In this document: positions 18,701-27,204 of the stretch, piece by piece
Layout: each line of letters begins with the position of its first letter
Position numbering within the stretch: the stretch's first letter is position 1
Source: DATFJT01 sp965230755
GTDB lineage: Bacteria > Bacteroidota > Bacteroidia > Chitinophagales > Saprospiraceae
Direction: 5' to 3'
Assembly (NCBI GenBank): GCA_965230755.1
Contig: CBDDLT010000021.1
Location: 62,001 to 126,000, forward strand
Length of the DNA stretch: 64,000 bases
Made by a program: the position numbers and the translations under genes
Notes under the pieces: generated by a model
What the model was told of the DNA's origin: nothing
The model's input: the letters and a program-made list of their open reading frames with translations, nothing else
The model's database searches: none

Positions 18701-19217
18701 GTGGCCAATCGGTAAACATAAGACTGACACCACAATCATTGTATTTCTCTTCTGACATATAGCTCAAGAAGATTGAACCTGTCTCCTCGTCGTTGATAAT
18801 ATTGACAATGTCATCATTTCGACAGCACTCAAAGTAACTGAAATAAAATCCACCAACTGGTTCAGGTAAATTGACTATAAAGGAGTAATTCGTTGTTTCA
18901 ACACAAATATCTGGTGGGATAAGACATGAATCCGCTACAATAGGTGTCAAGGTATCTCGATCATTGAGGGATAATTCATACTCCATTTGGAATGTTCCCT
19001 CATCGTGAATCCCCAAAAATGCAGGATCATCAAAATCAGCTATACCATTATCACAATCTCTATATATGATCAGATTGATCAAATACTGACTATCAGCCAG
19101 GCATTCATAAGTGATCTCACCTCCAATGATGTGTGTTGCATTTGCTTTTTGAACAAAACAAAAGCAAGAGATAAGAATCAAGCTGGCTAGGAGATTTCTG
19201 ACTTTAGTAAGTTGCAT
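15792..19217 (-). CDS. Large T9SS type B surface protein (gliding-associated C-terminal domain)
   Basis: A 1,141-residue secreted protein. A signal peptide ends around ANA, then the widespread Bacteroidota start ATHIIGGEITYECL leads a 300-residue N-terminal domain. Several Ig/PKD-like domains follow (for example FVDRSTAYNRENIVSWEWEI and SPAESIITDNNILDPIAEPT). The last 85 residues are the type B T9SS sorting domain (FVPNAFTPNSDNLNETY ... LFIYNRWGELVFQTDD ... GWDGTHNG). Its role is likely a cell-surface adhesin or matrix protein. About 30 cysteines suggest disulfides. It stands alone, without an adjacent PorP/SprF partner. It is convergent with the response-regulator gene, 17 bases apart. Confidence 0.87.
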   Translation of the reverse strand: MQLTKVRNLLASLILISCFCFVQKANATHIIGGEITYECLADSQYLINLIIYRDCDNGIADFDDPAFLGIHDEGTFQMEYELSLNDRDTLTPIVADSCLIPPDICVETTNYSFIVNLPEPVGGFYFSYFECCRNDDIVNIINDEETGSIFLSYMSEEKYNDCGVSLMFTDWPPLAICVDEPINWDHGVDESTVEFGNEVRYRLCTPLNIPLTPFRVDSTPILDNVTNAEIFERYDSVQWEVGFSEDLMLDGTPNIAMDSLTGFITGVPQRLGRYVIGVCVEEYNVFGDLIGFVRRDFQYNVTDCDNTLACFDLDTVACFYEGEDYVINPSNCTPNTQDFLWELSYENSIVEQTTLENPSFTVLDTGVYTLLLISKPGTACSDSTASDIHIVLTDLTADFELFIDDCTAPTTNVTFVDRSTAYNRENIVSWEWEIDNVLRSNLDSFDLLLNNGREYEVTLTVYTEDGCSATHSDSLSILPLDDVDDFDDVYVCEGDIAELHPNFNPDYFYTWRTFDNDTFSTDPNPSLMIFQDTCFLVTVSSSRNLGCFVEDTLCVNFISDDGNPTITCTVIDATEGIVIFTCDGENCDVYTLCPNDPLHPDSMITDFPYTHDYGPDQEEYCGEFKPDVEAIVCGLDTLKCQGDIIPPCCDYDLEWTLVECTDSITVNFAWDTICPTDSFVIVIDGMEYRELDFDVVFENEDFPLNVDYRIYLTHCIDTDSSFVIELDTLSYPLLSDVEKCPGDSVELNPNGPVDFDFVWTPGTGLSDRNAANPTACPSENTLYTVVITDPETGCFFEREVFVEILDAPVIDVPETIPVCDNEFEYCIDDLNGLQLEWSCDEDFSDIISTDSCVTLTYDGTKDFLYVRATSDDGCTTVERIELVDYRIDVSFEAIIDLCEGDTVKVTIEDLNGNIIDWEYDDRILEDLGDGCFLVTADEDIDIEVTARNEFCELSFNIFIDVFENDHSVEASASPATVNKGQTTQLLATTTGSVSVSWSPAESIITDNNILDPIAEPTEPTTYTVYSEDARGCDAFDTVFVDFTCLCVEPFIFVPNAFTPNSDNLNETYNVVAPQDLIDEMSLFIYNRWGELVFQTDDLNVGWDGTHNGDLVNPDVYAIHLNIKCFGVEEEFVKVDNVTVLY

Positions 19218-19228
19218 GAACGCGGATT

Positions 19229-20308
19229 TTATTTCAAGAAATTAAAAGCTATAGCACTAACTGCTTTATAATTAGAAGAAGTAGAAAAAGAGTGTTCTTT
19301 AATCATCTCTTGGGCTAAATTTGATCTAAAGACTTCATTTAAATTATTAATTCTTCCAAAGGGAATATTACTACTTAAAAAGGCTTGATTAAGTTCTTTC
19401 CAAAATAAGCAATCAAATTTAGACTGCAAATAATTGGCTAATAATATTCTATTCCTAACCCTATTAACGTTTAGAGCATACCGTTTGTGAATGTTTTCAT
19501 CATCAATCTTTAGTATTTGTAATAATTTAACAAATTGTTGATCTGTCCCTATCCCTAATACGAAGAGGATTTTGTCTTTAGATAAAAATGATTCACCATA
19601 AGGTGCGATGCTTGGATGAAGGCTCCCTTTGGGTTCTGGAATAACTCCGGTATTGAGATAAGCAGATGCCTGATTAATTAATCCTGTCAATGCACTTTTG
19701 TATAACGATACTTCTATCCAGCTCCCTTGACTTGTTTTGGTTCTTTTTAATAGGGCAATAAGAATGGCTTCTTTGATCTGATGTCCGGCTAAAACATCAA
19801 TGAATGCTACGGGAAATTTTAGCTTGTCCGATCTAGTATCTTTTGCATTGAGATGCATATAACCACATTCCGCTTGCAGTGTAAAATCAAAAGCTGTTCT
19901 TGGATTATCCGGATCATAAGCGACCAAATTGACGATAATCAATTTTGGAAAACTATTGGCCACTTTGGCCAATTCTACGCCCAACTTTTTCTGGCTTTCA
20001 GGCTTGAGGTTAGTTATAAATATATCTGCATCTTCCAACTCTTTGAAAAAAGCAGCTTTTCCATCTTCTGTTTTCAGATTGCAATATCTAATTTCCTTGA
20101 AGAGATTGATAGATGCAAAGTAGGCAGAGAATTCATCTTCCGAGTTTTCATCAGGAGTTTTCCATGATCTGGTGATATCACCTCCTGTTGCAGGATTTTC
20201 GAATTTGATAACGTTTGCTCCTAATTCCGCGAAGAATTGTCCTGCTGAAGGTCCTGCCAATGCGTTGGATAGATCTATCACTTTTAGATCTGAAAAAAAA
20301 TTATTCAT
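19229..20308 (-). CDS. CaiB/BaiF family CoA-transferase
   Basis: Class III CoA-transferase, moving CoA between carboxylic acids through an enzyme-bound anhydride. With the ATG at 20308 it has 359 residues. Family marks are the opening DLKVIDLSNALAGPSAGQFFAELGANVIKFE, the segment TNLKPESQKKLGV, and the catalytic-Asp region PVAFIDVLAGHQ. A GTG four codons upstream is in frame, but it lies inside the terminator hairpin, so I prefer the ATG. That ATG directly abuts the T-tract of the nrdBA terminator, an odd site for translation initiation. The acid substrate is unknown. Confidence 0.85.
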   Translation of the reverse strand: MNNFFSDLKVIDLSNALAGPSAGQFFAELGANVIKFENPATGGDITRSWKTPDENSEDEFSAYFASINLFKEIRYCNLKTEDGKAAFFKELEDADIFITNLKPESQKKLGVELAKVANSFPKLIIVNLVAYDPDNPRTAFDFTLQAECGYMHLNAKDTRSDKLKFPVAFIDVLAGHQIKEAILIALLKRTKTSQGSWIEVSLYKSALTGLINQASAYLNTGVIPEPKGSLHPSIAPYGESFLSKDKILFVLGIGTDQQFVKLLQILKIDDENIHKRYALNVNRVRNRILLANYLQSKFDCLFWKELNQAFLSSNIPFGRINNLNEVFRSNLAQEMIKEHSFSTSSNYKAVSAIAFNFLK

Positions 20309-20342
20309 AAAAAAAGGCACATGAGGATTTGTCTCATGTGCC
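20309..20342 (-). terminator. Intrinsic terminator of nrdBA
   Basis: A perfect 10-bp stem (GGCACATGAG / CTCATGTGCC) with a 7-base loop, followed on the minus strand by seven T residues. It begins 24 bases after the nrdA stop. The T-tract ends exactly at the ATG of the CoA-transferase gene. Confidence 0.85.
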
Positions 20343-20366
20343 TTAAAACTAAATTAATTTATTCTA

Positions 20367-22778
20367 TTATCCGCTACACATGATACAATCTTGGTCATCA
20401 AGACTGCATACCTGATTCTGAACTTCGTCTTCACTACCGTTCATCTCTTTTGTAGCCATTACCTGATTTCCAACAACTGTCTTTGTACCAGTACCTGTTC
20501 GCACATTTTGGTACTTAGAATCAATGGTAAACTTAATGGGATCTGTTGCCGCTTTTGTTCTCAAATAATACATACCTGTCTTCAGTCCTTTAGACCAAGC
20601 GTAAAAATGCATACTTGACATTTTTCCAAAACTAGGTTCCTGAACAAACAAGTTCAAACTTTGACTCTGACAAATAAATGCTCCTCTATCCGCACTCATA
20701 TCAATGATGGCTTTTTGACTCAACTCATAAGCCGTCTTATACATCGCTTTGATTTCATCTGGTATGATATCAATGTCTTGAATCGAACCATTGTTAGCCA
20801 TGATTCTTTGTTTCATTTCATCATCCCATAAACCTAAGCCGATCAAATCATTGAGTAAGTGTTTATTCACAACAACGAACTCTCCGCTTAATGTTCTTCT
20901 AGTGTAAATATTAGAAGTATAAGGTTCGAAACATTCATTGTTTCCTAGGATTTGTGAAGTAGAAGCCGTCGGCATTGGCGCCAATAAAAGACTGTTTCTC
21001 AATCCGTGTTCTTTTATTTCTGACTTCAAAGATGTCCAATCCCATCTGCTTGATGGAGTTACATTCCACATATCAAATTGTAGAATTCCTTTACTCGCAG
21101 GAGACCCTTCAAATGACTGGTAAGCTCCTTCCTTCTTGGCTAATTCGCAAGACTCCGTCAAAGCTGCAAAATAGATGGTTTCAAAGATATCTTTATTAAC
21201 CTCTTTTGCCTCTTCACTATCGAATGCCATTCTCAATAACAAGAATACGTCAGCCAAGCCCTGAACACCAATACCTATTGGTCTATGTCTAAGATTACTG
21301 TTTTCCGCTTCTTTGATCGGATAGTAATTCTTGTCAATAATTTTATTCAAGTTTCTCGTGATAACTCTGGTTACATCGTAAAGCGCTTGATGGTCTACTT
21401 CCCTTTCTTCTGTTACATACTTAGGTAGCGCCAGAGAAGCCAAATTACATACCGCAACTTCATCAGGAGCCGTATATTCTATGATCTCAGTACAGAGATT
21501 GGATGACCGTATGGTTCCGAGATTCTGTTGATTCGATTTTTTATTGGCCGCATCTTTATATAAGATGTAAGGAGTTCCTGTTTCGATTTGTGATTCTAGT
21601 ATCGCAAACCAAAGGTCTTGAGCCTTAATTTGTTTTCTAGCTCTGCCCTCGTTCTCATATTGATGATACAACGCCTCGAATTCTCCACCATAGCTATCGT
21701 ATAAACCGGGAGCCTCATTTGGACAGAACAAAGACCACATTTCATCATTCTTCACTCTTTCCATAAAGAGGTCTGGTATCCAAAGTGAATAGAACAAATC
21801 TCGTGCTCTAAGCTCTTCTTTTCCGTGATTCTTTCTAAGATCTAAGAAATCAAGCACATCACTATGCCAAGGTTCTAAATAAACTGCAAAAGCCCCTTTA
21901 CGTTTTCCACCTCCTTGATCGACATATCTTGCTGTATCATTAAATACTCGTAGCATTGGGATAATACCGTTGGATGTTCCTCCTGTTCCTTTGATATAAC
22001 TTCCTTTAGCGCGTATATTATGGATGCTCAATCCAATTCCTCCTGCAGATTGTGAGATTTTTGCACATCTCGATAAAGTCTCGAAAATTCCACTAATACT
22101 ATCGTCCGTCATGCTTAAAAGAAAACAACTAGACATCTGTGGTTTTGGAGTACCTGCATTAAATAATGTCGGCGTGGCATGGATGAACCACTTCTCGGAC
22201 ATTAAGTTGTAGGTCTCGATAACGTCTTCAATATTATCGCCATGAATTCCTATTGAGGCTCTCATCAACAAGTGTTGAGGTCTTTCGACGACTTGTCCTT
22301 CTGCTCTCAAAAGATAAGATCTCTCTAAAGTCTTGAATCCAAAATAATCGAAATTATAGTCTCTATCGTAAATGATAGCGCTATTCAGTCTATCTCTATT
22401 TTCCTTTATGATCTCCATTACATCATCTGCAATAAGACCTGCAGATTCTCCTGTCTTCGGATCGACATATTCATGCAATAATTGCATGGTCTGATCAAAA
22501 CTCTTGTTCGTGTTTTTGTGCAGATTCGAAATTTCAATTCTAGCTGCTAAAATTGAAAAATCCGGGTGTTGCACACTCATGGTTGCTGCTGTTTCTGCCG
22601 CTAAATGGTCCAGTTCTGTAGTCGGCACTCCGTCGTAAAGACCTTGAATCACTTTTTTCGCGATCTCAATTGGATCTACAAAATCCGGATTCAGTCCATA
22701 ACACAATTTTTTGATTCTCGCGGTAATCTTATCGAAACTTACTGCTTCGTGCTTACCACTTCTCTTTTTGACCTTCAT
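20367..22778 (-). CDS. nrdA: Ribonucleotide reductase class I, large (alpha) subunit
   Basis: Reduces ribonucleoside diphosphates to deoxyribonucleotides with NrdB. The 803 residues carry an N-terminal ATP-cone (VKKRSGKHEAVSFDKITARIKKL, about 1-90), which mediates dATP/ATP activity control. The catalytic barrel has PQMSSCFLLSM (redox Cys), SSNLCTEIIEY (radical Cys and nearby Glu), and MPTASTSQILGNNECFEPYTSN. The extreme C-terminus CIMC is the swinging thiol pair re-reduced by thioredoxin or glutaredoxin. All key residues are present, so the enzyme looks active. It is downstream of nrdB in one operon (35-base gap) that ends in a strong terminator. Confidence 0.96.
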   Translation of the reverse strand: MKVKKRSGKHEAVSFDKITARIKKLCYGLNPDFVDPIEIAKKVIQGLYDGVPTTELDHLAAETAATMSVQHPDFSILAARIEISNLHKNTNKSFDQTMQLLHEYVDPKTGESAGLIADDVMEIIKENRDRLNSAIIYDRDYNFDYFGFKTLERSYLLRAEGQVVERPQHLLMRASIGIHGDNIEDVIETYNLMSEKWFIHATPTLFNAGTPKPQMSSCFLLSMTDDSISGIFETLSRCAKISQSAGGIGLSIHNIRAKGSYIKGTGGTSNGIIPMLRVFNDTARYVDQGGGKRKGAFAVYLEPWHSDVLDFLDLRKNHGKEELRARDLFYSLWIPDLFMERVKNDEMWSLFCPNEAPGLYDSYGGEFEALYHQYENEGRARKQIKAQDLWFAILESQIETGTPYILYKDAANKKSNQQNLGTIRSSNLCTEIIEYTAPDEVAVCNLASLALPKYVTEEREVDHQALYDVTRVITRNLNKIIDKNYYPIKEAENSNLRHRPIGIGVQGLADVFLLLRMAFDSEEAKEVNKDIFETIYFAALTESCELAKKEGAYQSFEGSPASKGILQFDMWNVTPSSRWDWTSLKSEIKEHGLRNSLLLAPMPTASTSQILGNNECFEPYTSNIYTRRTLSGEFVVVNKHLLNDLIGLGLWDDEMKQRIMANNGSIQDIDIIPDEIKAMYKTAYELSQKAIIDMSADRGAFICQSQSLNLFVQEPSFGKMSSMHFYAWSKGLKTGMYYLRTKAATDPIKFTIDSKYQNVRTGTGTKTVVGNQVMATKEMNGSEDEVQNQVCSLDDQDCIMCSG

Positions 22779-22813
22779 AGTTTACCCATTTTTTGAGGAT
22801 TATTCCCTATTAA

Positions 22814-23791
22814 TTAAAAACTCTCATCTAACCTAAATACCTGATTCTCTCTTCCTGCTAGTACTCCGGACTTTTGATAGTCCCCTACTCTCTTTTCAAA
22901 GAAATTAGTCTTTCCCTGTAATGAAATCATTTCCATCCATGGGAAAGGATTCTCCGCATTGTACACTTTGTCTTGACGAAGCGCTACCAACAAACGATCA
23001 GCAACAAACTCGATGTATTGACACATCTGTTCTGCATTCATTCCTATCAGTTTAACTGGTAGAGCATCAGAGACAAATTCCTTTTCTATTTCTACTGCAT
23101 CTGTAATGATCCCTCTTAATACTTCAGGATCTAATTTGTTTTGTACATGGTCATTATAGAGTAGACAAGCAAAATCGCAGTGCATTCCCTCGTCCCTTGA
23201 TATTAATTCATTCGAAAAGCTCAATCCCGGCATTAAGCCCCTTTTCTTTAGCCAAAAGATGGAACAAAATGACCCGGAAAAGAAAATACCTTCTACCGCA
23301 GCAAAGGCAATCAATCGCTCTTGAAAAGACCCCTTATCTATCCACCGTAAAGCCCATTCAGCTTTCTTTCTTACACAGTCAAGGTTCTCAATAGCATTGA
23401 ATAAAAAGTCCTTCTCTTTTTTGTCTTTTATATAGGTATCTATCAATAAACTATAGGTTTCAGAATGGATATTTTCCATCATAATTTGAAAACCATAGAA
23501 GAATTTAGCTTCGGTATATTGTACTTCGTTGACAAAGTGTTCGGCTAGATTCTCATTAACAATACCATCACTGGCTGCGAAAAAAGCTAAAACGTGCTTA
23601 ATAAAATGTCTTTCATTATCATTCAACTTATTGCTCCAGTCATCTAAATCGGGTGTGAGTTCAATTTCTTCTGCAGTCCAAAAACTTGCTTCTGTTATTT
23701 TATAAAACTTCCAAATGTCGTCGTGTTGTATCGGAAATAAAACAAAACGGTTTGGATTCTCTTGTAATATCGGCTCTAATGCATGATTCAT
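22814..23791 (-). CDS. nrdB: Ribonucleotide reductase class I, small (beta) subunit
   Basis: Carries the metal cofactor and stable radical that start each NrdA turnover. The 325 residues resemble the eukaryote-like R2 group (ERHFIKHVLAFFAASDGIVNENL, FFYGFQIMMENIHSETY). The tyrosyl-radical residue is kept as Tyr99, so this is not a radical-less or Tyr-to-Phe variant. The carboxylate and His ligands are visible in DEGMHCDFACLLY and the EAKFF/NIHSE segments. The C-terminal tail (FRLDESF) ends in the acidic-aromatic type used to dock on NrdA. It is the first gene of the nrdBA operon, with overlapping dyads just upstream. Confidence 0.96.
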   Translation of the reverse strand: MNHALEPILQENPNRFVLFPIQHDDIWKFYKITEASFWTAEEIELTPDLDDWSNKLNDNERHFIKHVLAFFAASDGIVNENLAEHFVNEVQYTEAKFFYGFQIMMENIHSETYSLLIDTYIKDKKEKDFLFNAIENLDCVRKKAEWALRWIDKGSFQERLIAFAAVEGIFFSGSFCSIFWLKKRGLMPGLSFSNELISRDEGMHCDFACLLYNDHVQNKLDPEVLRGIITDAVEIEKEFVSDALPVKLIGMNAEQMCQYIEFVADRLLVALRQDKVYNAENPFPWMEMISLQGKTNFFEKRVGDYQKSGVLAGRENQVFRLDESF

Positions 23792-23808
23792 AGTATAAAT
23801 TTTACTTC

Positions 23809-23847
23809 ATATTGCTTGCAATATAAAACAATATGTTTTAAAAACAT
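23809..23847 (-). promoter_or_regulatory. Overlapping dyads upstream of nrdB
   Basis: Three overlapping inverted repeats lie 18-56 bases before the nrdB ATG. They are ATATTGC-TT-GCAATAT (23809-23824), TAAAACA-ATA-TGTTTTA (23824-23840) and ATGTTTT-A-AAAACAT (23833-23847). Position and symmetry suit an operator for the dNTP-synthesis operon. Similarity to the known NrdR box is only partial. Confidence 0.4.
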
Positions 23848-24068
23848 AAAAACTAAAGTATACTCAATGATAACTTAGTGACGCCTTTGTTATACTTTAC
23901 GCTTTTCCCTAGAAGCATTCTTTTAAGTTTTATCTCATTGCACATAAAAGAGATTCATGCTTCGAAGAGTAAAAGTATAAACTATATCAAAAAGTCTAAA
24001 ATTAACTTATTAACAGATGTTGAAAACTGTAAGTGTAAGTTTAATAATAATTTATATCTGAGTAAAAT

Positions 24069-25016
24069 CTATAATAAGCGCTTGCGCATGAAGAAGATCG
24101 CTAGTAGTAAACTCAGAATAACTGAGGCGCCTACAATAACAAATATAGCCATCGGATTACTCTCTAATCCATTGGGAACATTCATCCCGAACACGCTAGC
24201 AATTAAGGTCGGAACTGATAACATGATCGTTATCAAAGTCAAGCGCTGCATGATGGCATTAATGTTATTAGATATAATCGAAGAATAGGCTTGCATGGTA
24301 CTCCGAAGGATGTTGGTATATACATTGGCCATCTCTAATGCTTGACTGTTATCAATGATCACATCCTCTAATAAATCACTTAATTCATCATTGTTTCGAA
24401 TTCGAAGTAAATCAACACGCTTTAATTTCATTTTGAGAAGTTCGTTGCTGCTCAAACTATTAACAAAGAAGACCAAGGACTTTTCAATACTCAACAATGC
24501 GATCAATTCCTTACTCTGACCACTATCATTTAATTCTTTTTCGATTAAATTCCTTCTGAGATTGAGCTTTTTCAACGAATGTGTAAAAGCCAACACATTT
24601 TGCTCCAACAACTTCAAAACAAAATGAGCGTGATCATCGGTATTTAGTTTTTTAATTCTTCCACTGAGAAAATCCTCGATGATATCATTTTTATACGCTG
24701 TGATCGTAACCAAATTCTCCTCGGTCAGAATAATACCAATGGGAACCGTGATATAAATGGCTTCATTTTCAGGATCAACCTCATTTACAAATGGAGAATT
24801 AATTACAATGAGTAAGGCGCCCTCTTCGTACTCATATCGAGAACGCTCATCAATATCCAGTGAATCCGTAAGAAAATCAATAGGTATGTTCAGTTTTTCC
24901 GATAGAGCTTCCAGCTCTTCCAGACTGTATGGAGGAGAAATATTCACCCAGGACCCTGGCCTGTTCTCTTCCAGAATCTCAAGTCTAGATTTCGTTAACT
25001 GATAATACCTGATCAT
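24069..25016 (-). CDS. CorA-like magnesium/divalent cation channel
   Basis: CorA family transporter for Mg2+ (or Co2+/Ni2+), working as a homopentamer. The 315 residues have a cytosolic N-terminal domain, a long helical stretch with coiled-coil character (about 130-240), and two C-terminal membrane helices (about 258-280 and 288-308). The family signature is present in SVFGMNVPNG, with GMN ending TM1 and a short basic C-terminus (FMRKRLL). The start MIRYYQLTKSR is the only good ATG. The 277-base gap to nrdB holds the nrd operator region and otherwise nothing clear. Confidence 0.93.
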   Translation of the reverse strand: MIRYYQLTKSRLEILEENRPGSWVNISPPYSLEELEALSEKLNIPIDFLTDSLDIDERSRYEYEEGALLIVINSPFVNEVDPENEAIYITVPIGIILTEENLVTITAYKNDIIEDFLSGRIKKLNTDDHAHFVLKLLEQNVLAFTHSLKKLNLRRNLIEKELNDSGQSKELIALLSIEKSLVFFVNSLSSNELLKMKLKRVDLLRIRNNDELSDLLEDVIIDNSQALEMANVYTNILRSTMQAYSSIISNNINAIMQRLTLITIMLSVPTLIASVFGMNVPNGLESNPMAIFVIVGASVILSLLLAIFFMRKRLL

Positions 25017-25199
25017 ACTAGTTCAAATGACAACAAAACTAACATATTGCCGATCAATGCATAGTAAATGCATCATATTAAAAACACTAAAATATATTTT
25101 TTAGATCGCAATACATCATTTTATTCATTTCAAGTCAATGAGATCAATATTCGAACCAATTTTGTAAGTTTTGTAACAATATTTAGTGCACAGCGGGGA

Positions 25200-25844
25200 T
25201 TAGCTGGTCAGAAATTTAAACATGCGTTTGTCTATCTCCCACAACTCCCCGGAGCCGAGCGATAAAATGCCTGCATTTAAATACAATTGAGCGTAGAACT
25301 CCTCAATGGCACTTGCTTGTTGTTCATAGTTCAAATTCCTTATATCATTCCGTCCAATGACCCAATCTCTAAAGAAACTTTCTTTACCATATTGATAGGC
25401 TTGAGGAGAAGCTTGTGCAGCCAGAGCTCTCATGATATAGCTCACGCCATACTTCTGGTATTGCCAGATATGAGTCAATTCATGAATAAGTGTTCTTCTA
25501 TCTAAAGAGTGGTAGCTATTAATACTTCTTATACTAGCGTAAACAACTTTTCCTTTTTGTGTACCAAAACTTCTGTTCTCATTGATTCTAACTCTGTCAA
25601 AGTCCAGACTAGATCGAAAGATAGTTGCGGCGAGTCTTCTCTCTTCGGGTCGTAACTTTCTAGAATTGGTGAGATACTTTACGAATATTTCATAGAGGTA
25701 GTCCAGACCTAATAGAGAAGTAAAAATGAGCAGCTTTTCTAAGCTTAACCACATCAATGAAGTCAAACTCGAAAAGCCAATTTTTCTGTAATCATAAAAC
25801 CGAAATAACTCTCTTAGATTTACTTTCCACATCTTGTCAATCAA
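25200..25844 (-). CDS. Putative zinc metalloprotease-like protein (HELTH motif)
   Basis: A 214-residue protein with one clear motif, TLIHELTHIWQYQKYG, an HExxH zinc-binding/catalytic helix. A likely downstream helix is LNYEQQASAIEEFYAQLYL, whose Glu could be the third ligand, as in DUF4157/eCIS-core-like proteins. The N-terminal 60 residues are hydrophobic in part (SSLTSLMWLSLEKLLIFTSLLGLDYLYEI) but no clean signal peptide is seen. The function is not known to me. It overlaps the end of the LolC/E-like permease gene by 8 bases, so the two are co-expressed. Confidence 0.65.
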   Translation of the reverse strand: MIDKMWKVNLRELFRFYDYRKIGFSSLTSLMWLSLEKLLIFTSLLGLDYLYEIFVKYLTNSRKLRPEERRLAATIFRSSLDFDRVRINENRSFGTQKGKVVYASIRSINSYHSLDRRTLIHELTHIWQYQKYGVSYIMRALAAQASPQAYQYGKESFFRDWVIGRNDIRNLNYEQQASAIEEFYAQLYLNAGILSLGSGELWEIDKRMFKFLTS

Positions 25845-27123
25845 ATCTTAATATCCTCAAAGGATGTATTTTCTGAATGTAGGAGCTAGGTATTAGCATA
25901 AATAACATAACAGCGATTAGCACCCCTAAGTTGAAGATGAGCAAATAAGAAACATCTATTGAGATGGGAACATATTTTAAATAATAATCCTCCTCAGATA
26001 ATTTAAACACCTTAAAGTACTTTTGAAACAGACAAAGACCGATTCCCAATACATTACCTATCAATAAGGACCTCCACACTATTCTCATTCCCAGACTGAA
26101 GAAGATCATACGAATATCTTTGACGGAGGCACCAAAGGATTTCAAGATTCCTATCATTCTTATTCTATCTATGATCAATATTAAAAGTACCGTTGCGAGA
26201 TTGATCAGAACTACAATGCCTAGTAAAACAACAAGTACTACTTCGTTTTGAGATTGGAGCGCGAGCCATTGAAATATGTTTCGAAACTTTTGAGTTACGC
26301 TGGTGGAAAACCAATCTAAGGGGAGGTGCTCGTAGAATATATAATTGTTGAGACTTTCAGCCTTCTCTGCTTCCGAAAGTATTAGTTCGTATCCAGAGAC
26401 TTGATCTTTATCCCAGTTCTGCAAATCTTGGAGAAATTCTAAATTGGTGAAAGCAAATACCCGGTCATATTCCAATAATCCCGTTTTGTAAATCCCACTG
26501 ACTTTGAGCCTTTTGGTTTTTTGTTTACCATTTCGAATCCAGTGGATTTTGACAAAATCTCCTGTATCGATGGACAGTCTTTTGGATCCGTGCTCAGAAA
26601 TGAGTATTTCATTTTTCTCTAATCCGGATCTCGGATAACTACCCTTAACCATGTACTCAGTATTATCCAGAAAGGCTTTGGGCTCAGAAGCCTTTAAGAA
26701 GATTCCTTCATATTCTGTTTTTGATTCTAGCATTATTGGCAAGGTGATAAAACTTCGAACGTCCTTTACATCCACATTCTCATTACTATTGCTAACCAAC
26801 TCACCCTGGGAATTCATTTCTTCCAGAGGGTATTCTTTGATGGCCTTTATCTCGTCAATAAAATCCTGATCAAGTTCAATAGGTGCAGATTCAAAAGTTT
26901 GTAAAAAATCTGTACTGGTCACATGTATGTGACCCCAGAAATTGAAAATTTTAGTGGAAATCTCATTGTGGAAACCCCGTATTATTGCAGAAGCAGCAAT
27001 TAAAATAGCAAAACTAATGCCCATTGTCCACTGAGCAATGTTTAATACTACCTTAATTCTGCTGCCTTCGCTTGATTTGAGTTTTTCAAGTATCAAGCTT
27101 CTAAAGGAATTCTTTGAGACCAT
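25837..27123 (-). CDS. LolC/LolE-like ABC transporter permease
   Basis: FtsX-superfamily inner-membrane permease of the LolC/LolE type, which with a LolD-like ATPase releases lipoproteins from the inner membrane. The 428 residues have one N-terminal helix (about 30-48), a large periplasmic domain (about 50-280), then three C-terminal helices (about 288-312, 335-360, 385-410) with the FtsX core RIRMIGILKSFGASVKDI. No ATPase gene lies next to it, so its LolD partner must be elsewhere. It is transcribed away from tyrS. Alternatives within the FtsX family (MacB-like) cannot be excluded. Confidence 0.82.
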   Translation of the reverse strand: MVSKNSFRSLILEKLKSSEGSRIKVVLNIAQWTMGISFAILIAASAIIRGFHNEISTKIFNFWGHIHVTSTDFLQTFESAPIELDQDFIDEIKAIKEYPLEEMNSQGELVSNSNENVDVKDVRSFITLPIMLESKTEYEGIFLKASEPKAFLDNTEYMVKGSYPRSGLEKNEILISEHGSKRLSIDTGDFVKIHWIRNGKQKTKRLKVSGIYKTGLLEYDRVFAFTNLEFLQDLQNWDKDQVSGYELILSEAEKAESLNNYIFYEHLPLDWFSTSVTQKFRNIFQWLALQSQNEVVLVVLLGIVVLINLATVLLILIIDRIRMIGILKSFGASVKDIRMIFFSLGMRIVWRSLLIGNVLGIGLCLFQKYFKVFKLSEEDYYLKYVPISIDVSYLLIFNLGVLIAVMLFMLIPSSYIQKIHPLRILRFD

Positions 27124-27162
27124 GAAGTTTATCCTATAATTAAAGATAGATAAAAATATTAT

Positions 27163-27187
27163 TTTGATGATTTAAGGTATATTTTTG
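27163..27187 (+). promoter_or_regulatory. Candidate tyrS operon promoter
   Basis: TATTTTTG at 27180-27187 matches the TAnnTTTG core. A TTTG lies at 27163-27166, but its 13-base spacing is shorter than usual, so only the core is convincing. The predicted start is about 10 bases before the tyrS ATG. Confidence 0.3.
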
Positions 27188-27204
27188 CTTCAAAACGATA
27201 TTAT

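Noticed and set aside
23878..24288. Open frame of 136 codons on the plus strand overlapping corA
   Set aside because: Its second half is antisense to the conserved GMN region of corA, and its first half is AT-rich low-complexity sequence.
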